A stretch of 64,000 nucleotides of DNA from assembly GCF_000308635.1 (NCBI RefSeq), contig NZ_BAGD01000097.1, forward strand, positions 186,001 to 250,000. Reading direction: 5' to 3'. Positions within the stretch are counted from its first letter, which is position 1, and each line of letters begins with the position of its first letter. Positions 34,138-43,264 of the stretch are shown piece after piece. The position numbers were made by a program, and so were the translations under genes. The notes below the pieces were generated by a model. That model worked only from the letters and a program-made list of their open reading frames with translations. It was not told the origin of the DNA and did not search any database. The DNA comes from Nocardia otitidiscaviarum NBRC 14405 (GTDB lineage: Bacteria; Actinomycetota; Actinomycetes; Mycobacteriales; Mycobacteriaceae).

Positions 34138-36086
34138 CGCTCGGTCTCCTTCTTCGCCCGCTCATGCGCCGCGAGCGTGGCCTTCTCGTGCGACATGGCC
34201 TCGTGGATGACCGCGGGCTCGGCGGCGGATTCGTCGTCGTCGAACAGCGGGCGGATGCCACGGGCGGCCATGATCTCGTCATTGGACGTGCCGGCGGCCA
34301 CCATCGGCCACACCTGGGCGTCCTTGCCGACGATGAAGTCGATCACCACGGGGCGGTCGTTGATGGACTGCGCCTCGCGGATGGCGGCCTCCACGTCCTC
34401 TTCCCGCTCCACGCGAATGCCGTAGCAGCCCAACGCTTCCGCCAGCTTCACGAAGTCGGGGATGCGCAGGGTGTGGGTGCCCAGGTCGGTGTTGGAGTAG
34501 CGCTGTTCGTAGAACAGGGTCTGCCACTGCCGGACCATGCCCAGGTTGCCGTTGTTGATGAGCGCGACCTTGATCGGCACGCCCTCCACGGCGCAGGTGG
34601 CCAGTTCCTGATTGGTCATCTGGAAGCAGCCGTCACCGTCGATGGCCCACACCTCGCGGTCGGGTGCGCCCATCTTCGCGCCCATGGCGGCGGGCACGGC
34701 GTAGCCCATGGTGCCCAGGCCGCCGGAGTTCAGCCAGGTGCGCGGCTTCTCGTACTTGATGAACTGGGCGGCCCACATCTGGTGCTGGCCGACGCCCGCG
34801 CAGTAGATGGCGTCCGGTCCAGCGAGTGCGCCCAGCTTCTCGATGACGTACTCCGGCGACAGCGAGCCGTCGCTGGGCGGGGTCCAGCCCAGCGGGTACT
34901 GCTTGCGCACGCCGTCCAGGTAGGTCCACCAGTCCGACAGGTCCAGCAGCGGATTCGCGCTCGCGGCGGGATCGGCCTTCAGGGTGTCGATGAGTTCGGT
35001 GATGACCTCGCGGCAGTCGCCCACGATCGGCACGTCCGCGTGGCGGTTCTTGCCGATCTCGGCCGGGTCGATATCGGCGTGGATGACCTTGGCGCCGGGT
35101 GCGAAGGAGTCCAGCTGGCCGGTGACGCGGTCGTCGAAGCGCGCGCCCAGGGTGATGAGCAGGTCGGAGCGCTGCAGCGCCGCCACCGCGCCGACGGTGC
35201 CGTGCATACCCGGCATGCCCATGTTGAGCTGGTGCGAGTCGGGGAACGCGCCGCGCGCCATCAGGGTGGTGACCACCGGGATGCCGGTCAGCTCGGCCAG
35301 TTCCAGCAGCTCGGCCGACGCCTCGGCCTTGATCACGCCGCCGCCGACGTAGAGTACGGGGGCCTTGGCCTCCATGATCATGCGGGCGGCCTCGCGCACC
35401 TGCTTGCCGTGCGGCTTGGTGACCGGACGGTAGCCGGGCAGCCGCATCTCCGGCGGCCAGCTGAAGGTGGTCTGCGCCTGCAGCACGTCCTTGGGGATGT
35501 CCACCAGCACCGCGCCGGGGCGGCCGCTGGCGGCCAGGTGGAACGCCTCGGCGATGATGCGCGGGATGTCGATGGGATCGGTGACCAGGAAGTTGTGCTT
35601 GGTGACCGGCATGGTGATGCCGGAGATATCGGCTTCCTGGAAGGCGTCGGTGCCGATCAGGCCGCGGCCGACCTGGCCGGTGATGGCGACCAGCGGCACC
35701 GAGTCCATCTGCGCGTCGGCGATCGGGGTGACCAGGTTGGTCGCGCCCGGACCGGATGTGGCCATACACACACCGACCTTGCCGGTGGCCTGCGCGTAGC
35801 CGGTGGCGGCGTGACCCGCGCCCTGCTCGTGCCGGACCAGGACGTGGCGGACCTTGGTGCTGTCGAACAGCGGGTCGTAGACGGGAAGGATCGCACCGCC
35901 CGGAATACCGAATACCGTGTCCGCGCCGAGCTCCTCGAGCGATCGGACGACCGACTGCGCGCCGGTGACCCGCTCGGGCGGGACCTGGCGGCGATTCGAT
36001 GTCGCGGCGGTAGCCGCGGTCGGCTGATTAGCCGAGGGCGCGGGCCTGCGGGCCGAGGGCCCGGGCCGGGCGGTAGGTGCGCTCAC
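34134..36086 (-). CDS. ilvB: acetolactate synthase large subunit
   Basis: Thiamine-diphosphate enzyme committing pyruvate to branched-chain amino acids. The 650-residue protein has a Pro/Ala-rich leader of about 40 residues, then GAQSVVRSLEELGADTVFGIPGGAILPVYD. The catalytic glutamate region is VLVRHEQGAGHAATGYA; ThDP binding is WAIDGDGCFQMTNQELATCAVEG. The start is GTG 36086, preceded by aagga. First gene of ilvBNC, downstream of an attenuator. Confidence 0.97.
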   Translation of the reverse strand: MSAPTARPGPSARRPAPSANQPTAATAATSNRRQVPPERVTGAQSVVRSLEELGADTVFGIPGGAILPVYDPLFDSTKVRHVLVRHEQGAGHAATGYAQATGKVGVCMATSGPGATNLVTPIADAQMDSVPLVAITGQVGRGLIGTDAFQEADISGITMPVTKHNFLVTDPIDIPRIIAEAFHLAASGRPGAVLVDIPKDVLQAQTTFSWPPEMRLPGYRPVTKPHGKQVREAARMIMEAKAPVLYVGGGVIKAEASAELLELAELTGIPVVTTLMARGAFPDSHQLNMGMPGMHGTVGAVAALQRSDLLITLGARFDDRVTGQLDSFAPGAKVIHADIDPAEIGKNRHADVPIVGDCREVITELIDTLKADPAASANPLLDLSDWWTYLDGVRKQYPLGWTPPSDGSLSPEYVIEKLGALAGPDAIYCAGVGQHQMWAAQFIKYEKPRTWLNSGGLGTMGYAVPAAMGAKMGAPDREVWAIDGDGCFQMTNQELATCAVEGVPIKVALINNGNLGMVRQWQTLFYEQRYSNTDLGTHTLRIPDFVKLAEALGCYGIRVEREEDVEAAIREAQSINDRPVVIDFIVGKDAQVWPMVAAGTSNDEIMAARGIRPLFDDDESAAEPAVIHEAMSHEKATLAAHERAKKETER

Positions 36087-36132
36087 CGTCTTGGTTCCTT
36101 ACTGCTTGTCGTAACCACACTTGCCTGAACAC

Positions 36133-36170
36133 AAAAAAGCCCCCGACAGCCTATGGCTGTTCGAGGGTGG
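36133..36170 (-). terminator. attenuator terminator in the ilvB leader
   Basis: On the ilvB strand: ccctcgaacagcc, loop ata, ggctgtcggggg, then c and TTTTTT (36138-36133). The acagcc/ggctgt stem extends imperfectly with the CCC/GGG below it. It lies about 45 bases before the ilvB GTG and about 45 past the leader-peptide stop, the layout of an amino-acid attenuator. A 12-bp palindrome (36175-36186) just upstream may form a competing structure. Confidence 0.65.
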
Positions 36171-36214
36171 CGCGTCGCAGCTGCGAGCTGACGTATGGGA
36201 GCTACATCGTCGGC

Positions 36215-36268
36215 TCAGCGCTGGACGCGCCGGCCGATTACGAGCAACTCGATTCGTTTCACGCGCAC
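36215..36268 (-). CDS. ilv leader peptide (attenuation)
   Basis: Short frame from GTG 36268 (or GTG 36262) to TGA 36215, encoding VRVKRIELLVIGRRVQR or the 15-residue version from the second GTG. The core has consecutive ATC GAG TTG CTC GTA ATC, i.e. Ile, Leu, Leu, Val, Ile, plus GTC later. Corynebacterium glutamicum ilvBNC is controlled by such a 15-residue leader. No Shine-Dalgarno is seen; the predicted transcription start falls at the second GTG, so leaderless translation is plausible. Confidence 0.6.
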   Translation of the reverse strand: MRVKRIELLVIGRRVQR

Positions 36269-36269
36269 G

Positions 36270-36299
36270 ACGGTAAGTGCGCGTGGTCCGTTCAGTCAA
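36270..36299 (-). promoter_or_regulatory. candidate ilvBNC promoter
   Basis: On the ilvB strand TTGACT (36299-36294), an 18-base spacer, then TACCGT (36275-36270), matching an actinobacterial -35 and TAnnnT -10. The start point would lie about 7 bases downstream, at the leader-peptide GTG 36262. Assigned by motif only. Confidence 0.45.
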
Positions 36300-36377
36300 A
36301 CTTCTGACCAATGGTGTCCCATTATGTGAGACAGAGCGGTTGTTCGGGTTCAATCACCACAATGCGAGGATGGGGGT

Positions 36378-37208
36378 GTGTCATCACCGCATCAGTCCGT
36401 GCCACCAGGTCGATCGTCCCATACGCCCGCCGCGGGATCGGACACGGGTGGCTACCCGAGCATCCGGTTCCGCACCGACTGGCTGTGGATCCCGGCCGTC
36501 GCCATCGTGCCCCTCGTGGTCACCTTCCCGCTCTGGTTGACGCGGCTGCAAACCGTGGTCAGCGGGAACGGGCTGGAGGTGCGCGGGCTCTTCCGGACCC
36601 GCCGGGTGCCGTGGCAGCAAATCTCCGGCGTCCGCATTCCGGGATTCAATCGCGTGTACGCCACCCTCGCCGACGGGAGTGAGATCCCGCTGCCCGGAGT
36701 GGACTTCGGGCGCATCCGCACCTTCGTGCGCGCCACGCGCGGCGAGTTGGCGGATCCCGGCGTGCGGGTGATCGCGATACCGCGCCTGGCCCATCTCGCG
36801 GTGTTCGTGGTGGCGCTGGGCGCGCTGTTCCCGTTCGCGGGCTGGCCCCAGGTGCTGTGGATCCTGTTCGCGATTCCGCTGGCGCTGGCCGTGTGGGTGG
36901 AGCGCACCCGAACCAAGATCTCCCCGGACGGACTCGACCTGCGCACCGTGCGCGGCCGACGTCACATCGACTGGGATCAGGTCAAGGGTCTGAGCATCCC
37001 CCAGCGCGGCTACCTGCGGCTGCACCTCGCCGATGACTCCGAGGTGAAGCTGCCCGCGGTCGGCTACGACCGGCTGCGCGATCTGGTGGAGGCGTCCGGC
37101 GGTCGCATTCCGGACCCGTTCGTGGAACCGGAGGACGAGGACGAGACCGCGGACGCCGCGGACGCCGAGACGACCGGTGGGCGCGGCGGGGCGGTAACGC
37201 CGGAGTAA
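36378..37208 (+). CDS. membrane protein with bacterial PH domain
   Basis: A 276-residue protein with a bacterial PH-like domain: YPSIRFRTDWLWIPAV with an initial membrane helix, then VVSGNGLEVRGLFRTRRVPWQQISGVRI. A second hydrophobic hairpin (LAHLAVFVVALGALFPFAGW ... VLWILFAIPLALAVWVE) precedes a duplicated PH-like half (KISPDGLDLRTVRGRRHIDWDQVKGL). The C-terminus is acidic. It matches Rv3004 (Cfp6) by position beside ilvB. Function unknown. Start GTG 36378. Confidence 0.85.
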   Translation: MSSPHQSVPPGRSSHTPAAGSDTGGYPSIRFRTDWLWIPAVAIVPLVVTFPLWLTRLQTVVSGNGLEVRGLFRTRRVPWQQISGVRIPGFNRVYATLADGSEIPLPGVDFGRIRTFVRATRGELADPGVRVIAIPRLAHLAVFVVALGALFPFAGWPQVLWILFAIPLALAVWVERTRTKISPDGLDLRTVRGRRHIDWDQVKGLSIPQRGYLRLHLADDSEVKLPAVGYDRLRDLVEASGGRIPDPFVEPEDEDETADAADAETTGGRGGAVTPE

Positions 37209-37279
37209 CGTGGGCTGGCCGCCGAAGCAGATTCGGCGCAGTCGCCACAGCCCCCGCGACGAGACCCGAGGACCCATCA

Positions 37280-39121
37280 ATGCCACCGCTTCGCTCACGC
37301 ACCACCACCGCCGGACGCAATGCCGCGGGCGCGCGCGCCCTCTGGCGCGCCACCGGTCTCACCGACTCCGACTTCGGCAAGCCGATCGTCGCCATCGCGA
37401 ACTCCTACACCCAGTTCGTACCGGGCCACGTGCACCTCAAGGACGTCGGCGAGATCGTGGCCGAGGCGGTCCGCGCGGCGGGCGGCGTGCCCCGCGAGTT
37501 CCACACCATCGCCGTGGACGACGGCATCGCCATGGGCCACGGCGGCATGCTGTACTCGCTGCCCTCGCGCGAGATCATCGCCGATTCGGTGGAGTACATG
37601 GCCAATGCCCACACCGCCGACGCGCTGGTGTGTATCTCCAACTGCGACAAGATCACTCCGGGCATGCTGAACGCCGCCATGCGGCTCAACATCCCGGCCG
37701 TCTTCGTCTCCGGCGGACCCATGGAGGCCGGTAAGGCCGTCGTGGTCGGCGGCGTGGCACAGGCCCCCACCGACCTCATCACCGCCATCGCGGCCAGCGC
37801 CTCCAGCGCCGTCAGCGACGAGGGCCTGTCCGAGGTCGAGCGCAGCGCCTGCCCGACCTGCGGCTCCTGCTCCGGCATGTTCACCGCCAACTCCATGAAC
37901 TGCCTCACCGAGGCACTGGGTCTGGCGCTGCCCGGCAATGGCTCCACCCTGGCCACCCACGCGGCCCGCCGGGCGCTGTTCGAGCGGGCCGGACGCGTCA
38001 TCGTCGATATCGCCAATCGCTGGTACCGCGACGACGACGCCTCGGTGCTGCCGCGAAACGTGGCAGGCGAGAAGGCGTTCCGCAATGCCATGGCCCTGGA
38101 CGTGGCCATGGGCGGCTCCACCAACACCGTGCTGCACACCCTCGCCGCCGCGCAGGAGGGTGAGATCGACTTCGATCTGCAGACCATCGACGAGATCTCG
38201 CGGCGGGTGCCGTGCCTGTCCAAGGTGTCGCCGAACTCCGACTACCACATGGAGGATGTGCACCGCGCCGGCGGCATTCCGGCCATCCTGGGCGAACTGC
38301 GCCGCGGCGGCCTGCTCGAGACCGACGTGACCACCGTGCACACCGCCTCGTTCGACGAATGGCTCGACACCTGGGACATCCGCTCCGGCAAGGCATCCGA
38401 GGAGGCCGTGGAGCTGTTCCACGCCGCACCGGGCGGGGTGCGCACCACCGAGCCGTTCTCCACCGAGAACCGCTGGTCGTCACTGGACACCGATCAGGAG
38501 CAGGGCTGCATCCGCGATATCGCCCACGCCTACACCGTGGAGGGCGGGCTGTGCGTGCTGCGCGGCAATATCGCCCCGGACGGCGCGATCCTCAAGACCG
38601 CGGGCATCGACGAGGACCTGTTCACCTTCGAGGGTCCGGCCGTGGTGGTCGAATCCCAGGAGGAGGCCGTATCGGTCATTCTGAACAAGCGGATCAAGGC
38701 CGGTGACGTGGTCGTGGTGCGCTACGAGGGTCCGGCGGGCGGCCCGGGCATGCAGGAGATGCTGCACCCCACCGCATTCCTGAAGGGCGCGGGGCTGGGC
38801 AAGTCCTGCGCGCTCATCACCGACGGCCGGTTCTCCGGCGGCACCTCGGGTCTGTCCATCGGACATATTTCGCCCGAGGCGGCCAGCGGCGGAGCGATCG
38901 GCCTGATCGAGAACGGTGACCGGATTCGTATCGACGTGCACACCCGCGCGCTCGAATTACTCGTTTCCGAGGACGAACTGGCCCGGCGGCGCGCGAAAAT
39001 GGAGGCGTCCGAACGGCCGTGGCAGCCCGCCGACCGCGATCGTCCGGTCACCACCGCCCTGCGCGCCTACGCCGCTCTGGCGACGTCGGCGGACAAGGGT
39101 GCAGTCCGGCGGGTGCCGTAG
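37280..39121 (+). CDS. ilvD: dihydroxy-acid dehydratase
   Basis: Dehydrates dihydroxy acids to the keto acid precursors of Val, Leu and Ile; Fe-S enzyme. The 613-residue protein carries the cluster cysteines in CISNCDKITPGM and ERSACPTCGSCSGMFTANSMN. The C-terminal LITDGRFSGGTSGLSIGHISPEA is conserved. It sits near ilvBNC on the opposite strand. A coiled-coil protein gene follows within 17 bases. Confidence 0.97.
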   Translation: MPPLRSRTTTAGRNAAGARALWRATGLTDSDFGKPIVAIANSYTQFVPGHVHLKDVGEIVAEAVRAAGGVPREFHTIAVDDGIAMGHGGMLYSLPSREIIADSVEYMANAHTADALVCISNCDKITPGMLNAAMRLNIPAVFVSGGPMEAGKAVVVGGVAQAPTDLITAIAASASSAVSDEGLSEVERSACPTCGSCSGMFTANSMNCLTEALGLALPGNGSTLATHAARRALFERAGRVIVDIANRWYRDDDASVLPRNVAGEKAFRNAMALDVAMGGSTNTVLHTLAAAQEGEIDFDLQTIDEISRRVPCLSKVSPNSDYHMEDVHRAGGIPAILGELRRGGLLETDVTTVHTASFDEWLDTWDIRSGKASEEAVELFHAAPGGVRTTEPFSTENRWSSLDTDQEQGCIRDIAHAYTVEGGLCVLRGNIAPDGAILKTAGIDEDLFTFEGPAVVVESQEEAVSVILNKRIKAGDVVVVRYEGPAGGPGMQEMLHPTAFLKGAGLGKSCALITDGRFSGGTSGLSIGHISPEAASGGAIGLIENGDRIRIDVHTRALELLVSEDELARRRAKMEASERPWQPADRDRPVTTALRAYAALATSADKGAVRRVP

Positions 39122-39137
39122 TCAGCAAGGGGGAAGT

Positions 39138-39437
39138 GTGACAATCGAATACACCGGCAAGGTCGACGCCATGCTGGCCGAATACACCGCGATGCTCGAT
39201 CGCTGCGACGAGCGCAACGCGCAGGCGAAGGAACTGCTCGCCGAGGCCGAGGCACTCGCCGCCGAGACCAGGGAGCTGTTCGGAGCCGAATACTCCGCCG
39301 CCCCCGGCGACGCCGAGGACATCCGCGCCCAGCGTGCGGCCCTGGAGGAACAGGTGGACGCCAAGTCCCAGCAGGTGCTACGCCTGCACTCGGAGAATTT
39401 CGAGGAGTGGCAGCGGTTCACCCACGCCGAGTGGTGA
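39138..39437 (+). CDS. small coiled-coil protein of unknown function
   Basis: A 99-residue, Glu/Ala/Arg-rich protein, predicted almost entirely alpha-helical with heptads (DAMLAEYTAMLDRCDERNAQ, ALEEQVDAKSQQVLRLHSEN). Start GTG 39138, preceded by aaggggg, 17 bases after the ilvD stop, so it is co-transcribed with ilvD. No family recognised. Confidence 0.6.
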   Translation: MTIEYTGKVDAMLAEYTAMLDRCDERNAQAKELLAEAEALAAETRELFGAEYSAAPGDAEDIRAQRAALEEQVDAKSQQVLRLHSENFEEWQRFTHAEW

Positions 39438-39441
39438 CCTG

Positions 39442-39488
39442 ATACGGCACGGCCCCGGAACCGGAAGGTTCCGGGGGCCGTGCCGTAT
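39442..39488 (+). terminator. strong bidirectional terminator
   Basis: A long stem of about 21 bp with one bulged G, arms 39442-39462 (atacggcacggccccggaac...) and 39467-39488. It ends the ilvD unit and lies 20 bases past the DoxX stop on the other strand. Confidence 0.75.
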
Positions 39489-39507
39489 TCGCCGATGGCT
39501 CGCCGCG

Positions 39508-40395
39508 TCAGTCGAACGGGCCGACGCCGGTGAGCGGATTGCCGCCGTGCAGCCACAGCCAGGTGCCGATGGCGGCGGCGATCGCGGCGACCAGTGCCGC
39601 GACCGAGCCGAGGAACGGGCGGGTGGCCCAGCCGCGGTTGCGGTCCAGCGACAGTCGTCCGGGGCCGGTGAGGATGATGACGGCGGCCGCGCCCGCGAGC
39701 ACGGTTTCCAGTTCCACCGCGCTGGCGGCGGCCTTGTACTGGAAACCGGGGATCATGCCCTGCTTCCACAGCCAGGCGTCCAGGATCACCGCGAGCACCG
39801 CGCCCGCGGCAAGCGGGGTGCCGAGCCCGAGGACCAGCAGGATGCCGCCGCCGAGTTCGCCGACGATGAGGAAGGCAGCGCCGATGTCGGCCTGGTCCCA
39901 GCCGCCCTGTTCGAGCATGTCGCGGGTGCCCTCCAGGCCGGGCCCGTGGAACCAGCCGGTCAGCTTCTGCAGGCCGTGGTAGATGAAGGTGCCGCCGACC
40001 ACCAGGCGCAACAGCAGCAGACCGAGGTCCAGGGTGCCGCGGCGATCGTCGCGGCGACGCAGCCGACCGTTCTCCGGCGAGGTCGGGGCCGGGGGGATGC
40101 TCGCGAACGCGTAGGAGGGTGCGTCCGCCCCGGGGGCGGGGACTCCGGGAGCGGGCGCGTCGGCGGCGATCGGGGTGGTGTCGCCGCTCTCCACCTGCGC
40201 GCGCGTCGGCACGTCGGGGTCGAGACCCAGGTCCTCGTCGGTGCGGGGAATCTCCTTGGTGAGATTCGGCCCGGCCGTATCGATCTGCTCGGTCGGACTG
40301 TCGAAGGGGCTGCGCACCGGCGTCCCCGGCCGCTGCGCGGGCTCGGGTTCGGGCTGCCCCGCCGCGGTGGACGGATCGTTCGGCTTGTCGGTCAC
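39508..40395 (-). CDS. DoxX family membrane protein
   Basis: A 295-residue protein with a 125-residue Pro/Asp-rich cytoplasmic N-terminus and a C-terminal DoxX domain of four membrane helices (LGLLLLRLVVGGTFIYHGLQKL, ADIGAAFLIVGELGGGILL, and following). In M. tuberculosis DoxX (Rv3005c) takes part in a membrane oxidoreductase complex with SodA and SseA for thiol and oxidative stress. Divergent from lppZ, as in M. tuberculosis. Confidence 0.88.
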   Translation of the reverse strand: MTDKPNDPSTAAGQPEPEPAQRPGTPVRSPFDSPTEQIDTAGPNLTKEIPRTDEDLGLDPDVPTRAQVESGDTTPIAADAPAPGVPAPGADAPSYAFASIPPAPTSPENGRLRRRDDRRGTLDLGLLLLRLVVGGTFIYHGLQKLTGWFHGPGLEGTRDMLEQGGWDQADIGAAFLIVGELGGGILLVLGLGTPLAAGAVLAVILDAWLWKQGMIPGFQYKAAASAVELETVLAGAAAVIILTGPGRLSLDRNRGWATRPFLGSVAALVAAIAAAIGTWLWLHGGNPLTGVGPFD

Positions 40396-40520
40396 GCGGG
40401 TCAGGGTATGCGCCCCGAGCCCCCGACGCGCGGTGGATCGCGGGCGTGTCCTGCGGATGTTTCACATACAGACCACCCCCGTACGAGCGTGCGCGGCGGT
40501 ATTTCCGTAACGTCTGCACC

Positions 40521-41675
40521 ATGAGTTTGGTTGCCGGAGGGCGAGTCAGGGGCCGCGCGGGGAGGCTCGCGGTCGGTCTCGTGGTCGGCGTGACGCTGCT
40601 GGCCGGGTGCGCCCGCTTCGACGAGTCCGCGTCGAGCCCGTTCACTCCCGAACCGTCCTGGCAGGACGCCGATCTCGGCCCGACCGACAAGCAGGCGCCC
40701 ACCTCGGCGCAGCGCCCCGCCGGGCCGTGTGTCGATCCCGACCCGAATGTGGTGATCTCCTGCCTCGGGGTCACGGGCGGGATTGTCGTCCTGGGTGACG
40801 GCACCTCGATCGTGTTGGACCGCACGGATCTCGAGGTGCTGACCCTGTTGCCGCCGGTGGGTCCCAGCGAGGTTCCGCCGCCTCCGGCGAAGGAGCAGCG
40901 GATCGACCAGGAGATCGACACCGGCACCGCGGACGGCGGGCTCATGGATATCGCGCTCTCACCGTCCTACTACGAGGACGGGCTGTACTACCTGTACGTC
41001 ACCGGCCCCAGTGACAATCGGGTGATCCGGGTGTCCGAGGACGGTTCGGTGAAGCCGATCCTCACCGGTATCCCCAAGGGCGCGACCGGCAATCGGGGCG
41101 CCATCGATTTCGCGGGCGGGGACCTGATGGTGCTCACCGGCAACGCGGGCAACCCCGCCGCCGCCGACGATCCGAATTCGCTCGCGGGCAAACTGCTGCG
41201 GGTGCCGAATCCGTCCCCGAACAGCAGCGTCCCCGAGGTGGTCGTCTCCGGTATCGGCATCGCGGGTGATGTGTGCGTCGGCCCGCAGAGCATCTGGGTC
41301 ACCGACCGCACCGCCGTCGAGGACCGCCTCCAGCACGTCACTCCCGAGGGTGACGTGACCAGGGCGTGGTCGTGGCCCGACCGTCCGGGCGTGGCGGGCT
41401 GCGCGGCCGCCGCCGACGGCGTCGCCATCGCCATGACCGACGCCAAGGCGGTGGCCTTCGCCAAGGCCGATCCGGCCACCCACGCCATCACCGAGGCCCC
41501 CACGCTGACCATGCAGGACCGCTACGGCCGCCTCAACGGCGCGGCGCTGGGCCCCGACGGTGCGGTCTGGGTCGGCACCGTCAACAAGGGTGAGGGCGGT
41601 AGCCCCGGCGAATTCGACGACCGCGTGGTCCGGGTGCCGCCCCCGGCCGGTGGACCGGGCAGCGGACCGGACTGA
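40521..41675 (+). CDS. lppZ: LppZ-like lipoprotein, PQQ-dependent sugar dehydrogenase fold
   Basis: The 384-residue product has a lipoprotein signal (VGLVVGVTLLAGC, cysteine near residue 30). The mature part looks like a beta-propeller glucose/sorbosone dehydrogenase: IDTGTADGGLMDIALSPSYYEDGLYYLYVT, a metal-site region in RGAIDFAGGDLMVLTGNAGN, and NGAALGPDGAVWVGT. It matches Rv3006 by position. No substrate is known. Confidence 0.88.
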   Translation: MSLVAGGRVRGRAGRLAVGLVVGVTLLAGCARFDESASSPFTPEPSWQDADLGPTDKQAPTSAQRPAGPCVDPDPNVVISCLGVTGGIVVLGDGTSIVLDRTDLEVLTLLPPVGPSEVPPPPAKEQRIDQEIDTGTADGGLMDIALSPSYYEDGLYYLYVTGPSDNRVIRVSEDGSVKPILTGIPKGATGNRGAIDFAGGDLMVLTGNAGNPAAADDPNSLAGKLLRVPNPSPNSSVPEVVVSGIGIAGDVCVGPQSIWVTDRTAVEDRLQHVTPEGDVTRAWSWPDRPGVAGCAAAADGVAIAMTDAKAVAFAKADPATHAITEAPTLTMQDRYGRLNGAALGPDGAVWVGTVNKGEGGSPGEFDDRVVRVPPPAGGPGSGPD

Positions 41676-41692
41676 TCTTCGGTATTCGGCGG

Positions 41693-43207
41693 CTACCCGG
41701 CGACGCCGCAGGCGGCCAGGACCAGCTCGCGGACGCGGGCGGCGTCGGCCTGGCCGCGGGTGGCCTTCATGACGTCGCCGACCACCTTGCCCGCCGCCTG
41801 GACCTTGCCGGAGCGGATCTTGTCGGCGATGTCGGGGTTGGCGGCGAGGGCCTTGTCGACCTCGGCCTGGAGGGCGGAGTCGTCGCTGACCATGCCGAGG
41901 CCCTTGGATTCGACGATCTGGGCGGGTTCGCCCTCGCCGTCGAGGACGAAGTCGACGACCTGCTTGGCGACCTTGTTGTTGATGGTCTTGGCCTCGACCA
42001 GCCCAGCCACCTCCGCGACCTGCTTCGGGGTGATGGGCAGATCCTCGAGGGCGACGCCGCGGTCCTTGGCCTTCTCGGTGAGGTAGGCGACCCACCAGGA
42101 GCGCGCGGCGTCCACCGAGGAGCCGGCGTCGACGGTGGCGATGATGAGATCCAGCGCGCCCGCGTTGATCAGGTCGCGGAACACCTCGTCGGACAGCCCC
42201 CAGTCGGCCTGGATGCGGGCGCGCCGCAGCCACGGGTACTCGGGGATGGTTCCGCGCAGCTCCTCCACCCAGGCGGCGTCGGGCGCGATGGGCTCCAGGT
42301 CCGGCTCCGGGAAGTAGCGGTAGTCCTCGGCGGTCTCCTTCACCCGGCCCGACGAGGTGGAACCGTCGGTCTCGTGGAAGTGCCGGGTCTCCTGGATGAT
42401 GGTGCCGCCGCCGGCGAGCACGGCCGCCTGCCGCCGCATCTCGTAGCGCACCGCCACCTCGACGCTGCGCAGCGAGTTCACGTTCTTGGTCTCGGTGCGG
42501 GTGCCGAACTCCTGCGCGCCCTTGGGCATGAGCGACACATTGGCGTCACAGCGCAGCGAGCCCTGCTCCATCTTCACGTCGGAGACGTCCAGTGCCTTCA
42601 GCAGATCCCGCAGCGCGGTGACGTAGGCGCGCGCCACCTCGGGCGCCCGCTCCCCCGCCCCGGTGATGGGCTTGGTGACGATCTCGATGAGCGGCACGCC
42701 CGCGCGGTTGTAGTCCAGCAGCGAGTGCGAGGCGCCGTGGATGCGGCCGGTGGCGCCGCCGACGTGCACCGACTTGCCGGTGTCCTCCTCCATGTGCGCC
42801 CGCTCGATGTCCACCCGGAAGGTGGAGCCGTCGTCGAGCACCACGTCGAGGTAGCCGTCGGTGGCGATGGGTTCGTCGTACTGGCTGATCTGGTAGTTCT
42901 TCGGCTGGTCCGGGTAGAAGTAGTTCTTGCGCGCGAACCGCCCCCACGGCGTGATGGAGCAGTTCAGCGCCAACCCGATCCGGATCGCCGATTCCACCGC
43001 CTTCTGATTGACGACGGGCAGCGAACCGGGCAGTCCGAGGCACACCGGGCACACCTGGGTATTCGGCTCCGCACCGAATTCGGTCGGGCAACCGCAGAAC
43101 ATCTTGGTCGCGGTGCCCAGCTCGACGTGCACCTCCATGCCCAGCACCGGCTCGTACCGGTCGATGACATCGGCGTAGTCCATCAAGTCCACCGTGGGTG
43201 CGCTCAT
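41693..43207 (-). CDS. gatB: Asp-tRNA(Asn)/Glu-tRNA(Gln) amidotransferase subunit B
   Basis: tRNA-binding, kinase-like subunit of GatCAB. The 504-residue protein begins MSAPTVDLMDYADVIDRYEPVLGMEVHVELGTATKMFCGC, with the zinc cysteines in CGCPTEFG and CPVCLGLPG. HMEEDTGKSVHVG and the C-terminal YqeY/GatB tail domain (PDIADKIRSGKVQAAGKVVGDVMKATRGQADA) are present. ATG 43207 replaces a longer open frame. GatA is about 20 kb away at the window end; gatC lies outside. In M. tuberculosis only pfkA separates them. Confidence 0.96.
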   Translation of the reverse strand: MSAPTVDLMDYADVIDRYEPVLGMEVHVELGTATKMFCGCPTEFGAEPNTQVCPVCLGLPGSLPVVNQKAVESAIRIGLALNCSITPWGRFARKNYFYPDQPKNYQISQYDEPIATDGYLDVVLDDGSTFRVDIERAHMEEDTGKSVHVGGATGRIHGASHSLLDYNRAGVPLIEIVTKPITGAGERAPEVARAYVTALRDLLKALDVSDVKMEQGSLRCDANVSLMPKGAQEFGTRTETKNVNSLRSVEVAVRYEMRRQAAVLAGGGTIIQETRHFHETDGSTSSGRVKETAEDYRYFPEPDLEPIAPDAAWVEELRGTIPEYPWLRRARIQADWGLSDEVFRDLINAGALDLIIATVDAGSSVDAARSWWVAYLTEKAKDRGVALEDLPITPKQVAEVAGLVEAKTINNKVAKQVVDFVLDGEGEPAQIVESKGLGMVSDDSALQAEVDKALAANPDIADKIRSGKVQAAGKVVGDVMKATRGQADAARVRELVLAACGVAG

Positions 43208-43264
43208 GACGATCAGTCTATGTAAGGCCGGTCGGCGGTATTCACGCACCGTGGGCGGGTGGAT

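Noticed and set aside
34164..36128. 654-codon plus-strand frame across ilvB
   Set aside because: It is antisense to ilvB, rich in Gly, His and Arg, without domains.
36087..36310. T-box riboswitch in the ilvB leader
   Set aside because: No T-box antiterminator consensus is seen; a short Ile/Leu/Val-coding frame with a terminator explains the region better.
36099..36353. 84-codon frame on the ilvB strand covering the leader region
   Set aside because: It runs through the predicted promoter and the terminator hairpin, has no homology and no ribosome binding site, and conflicts with the attenuator leader peptide.
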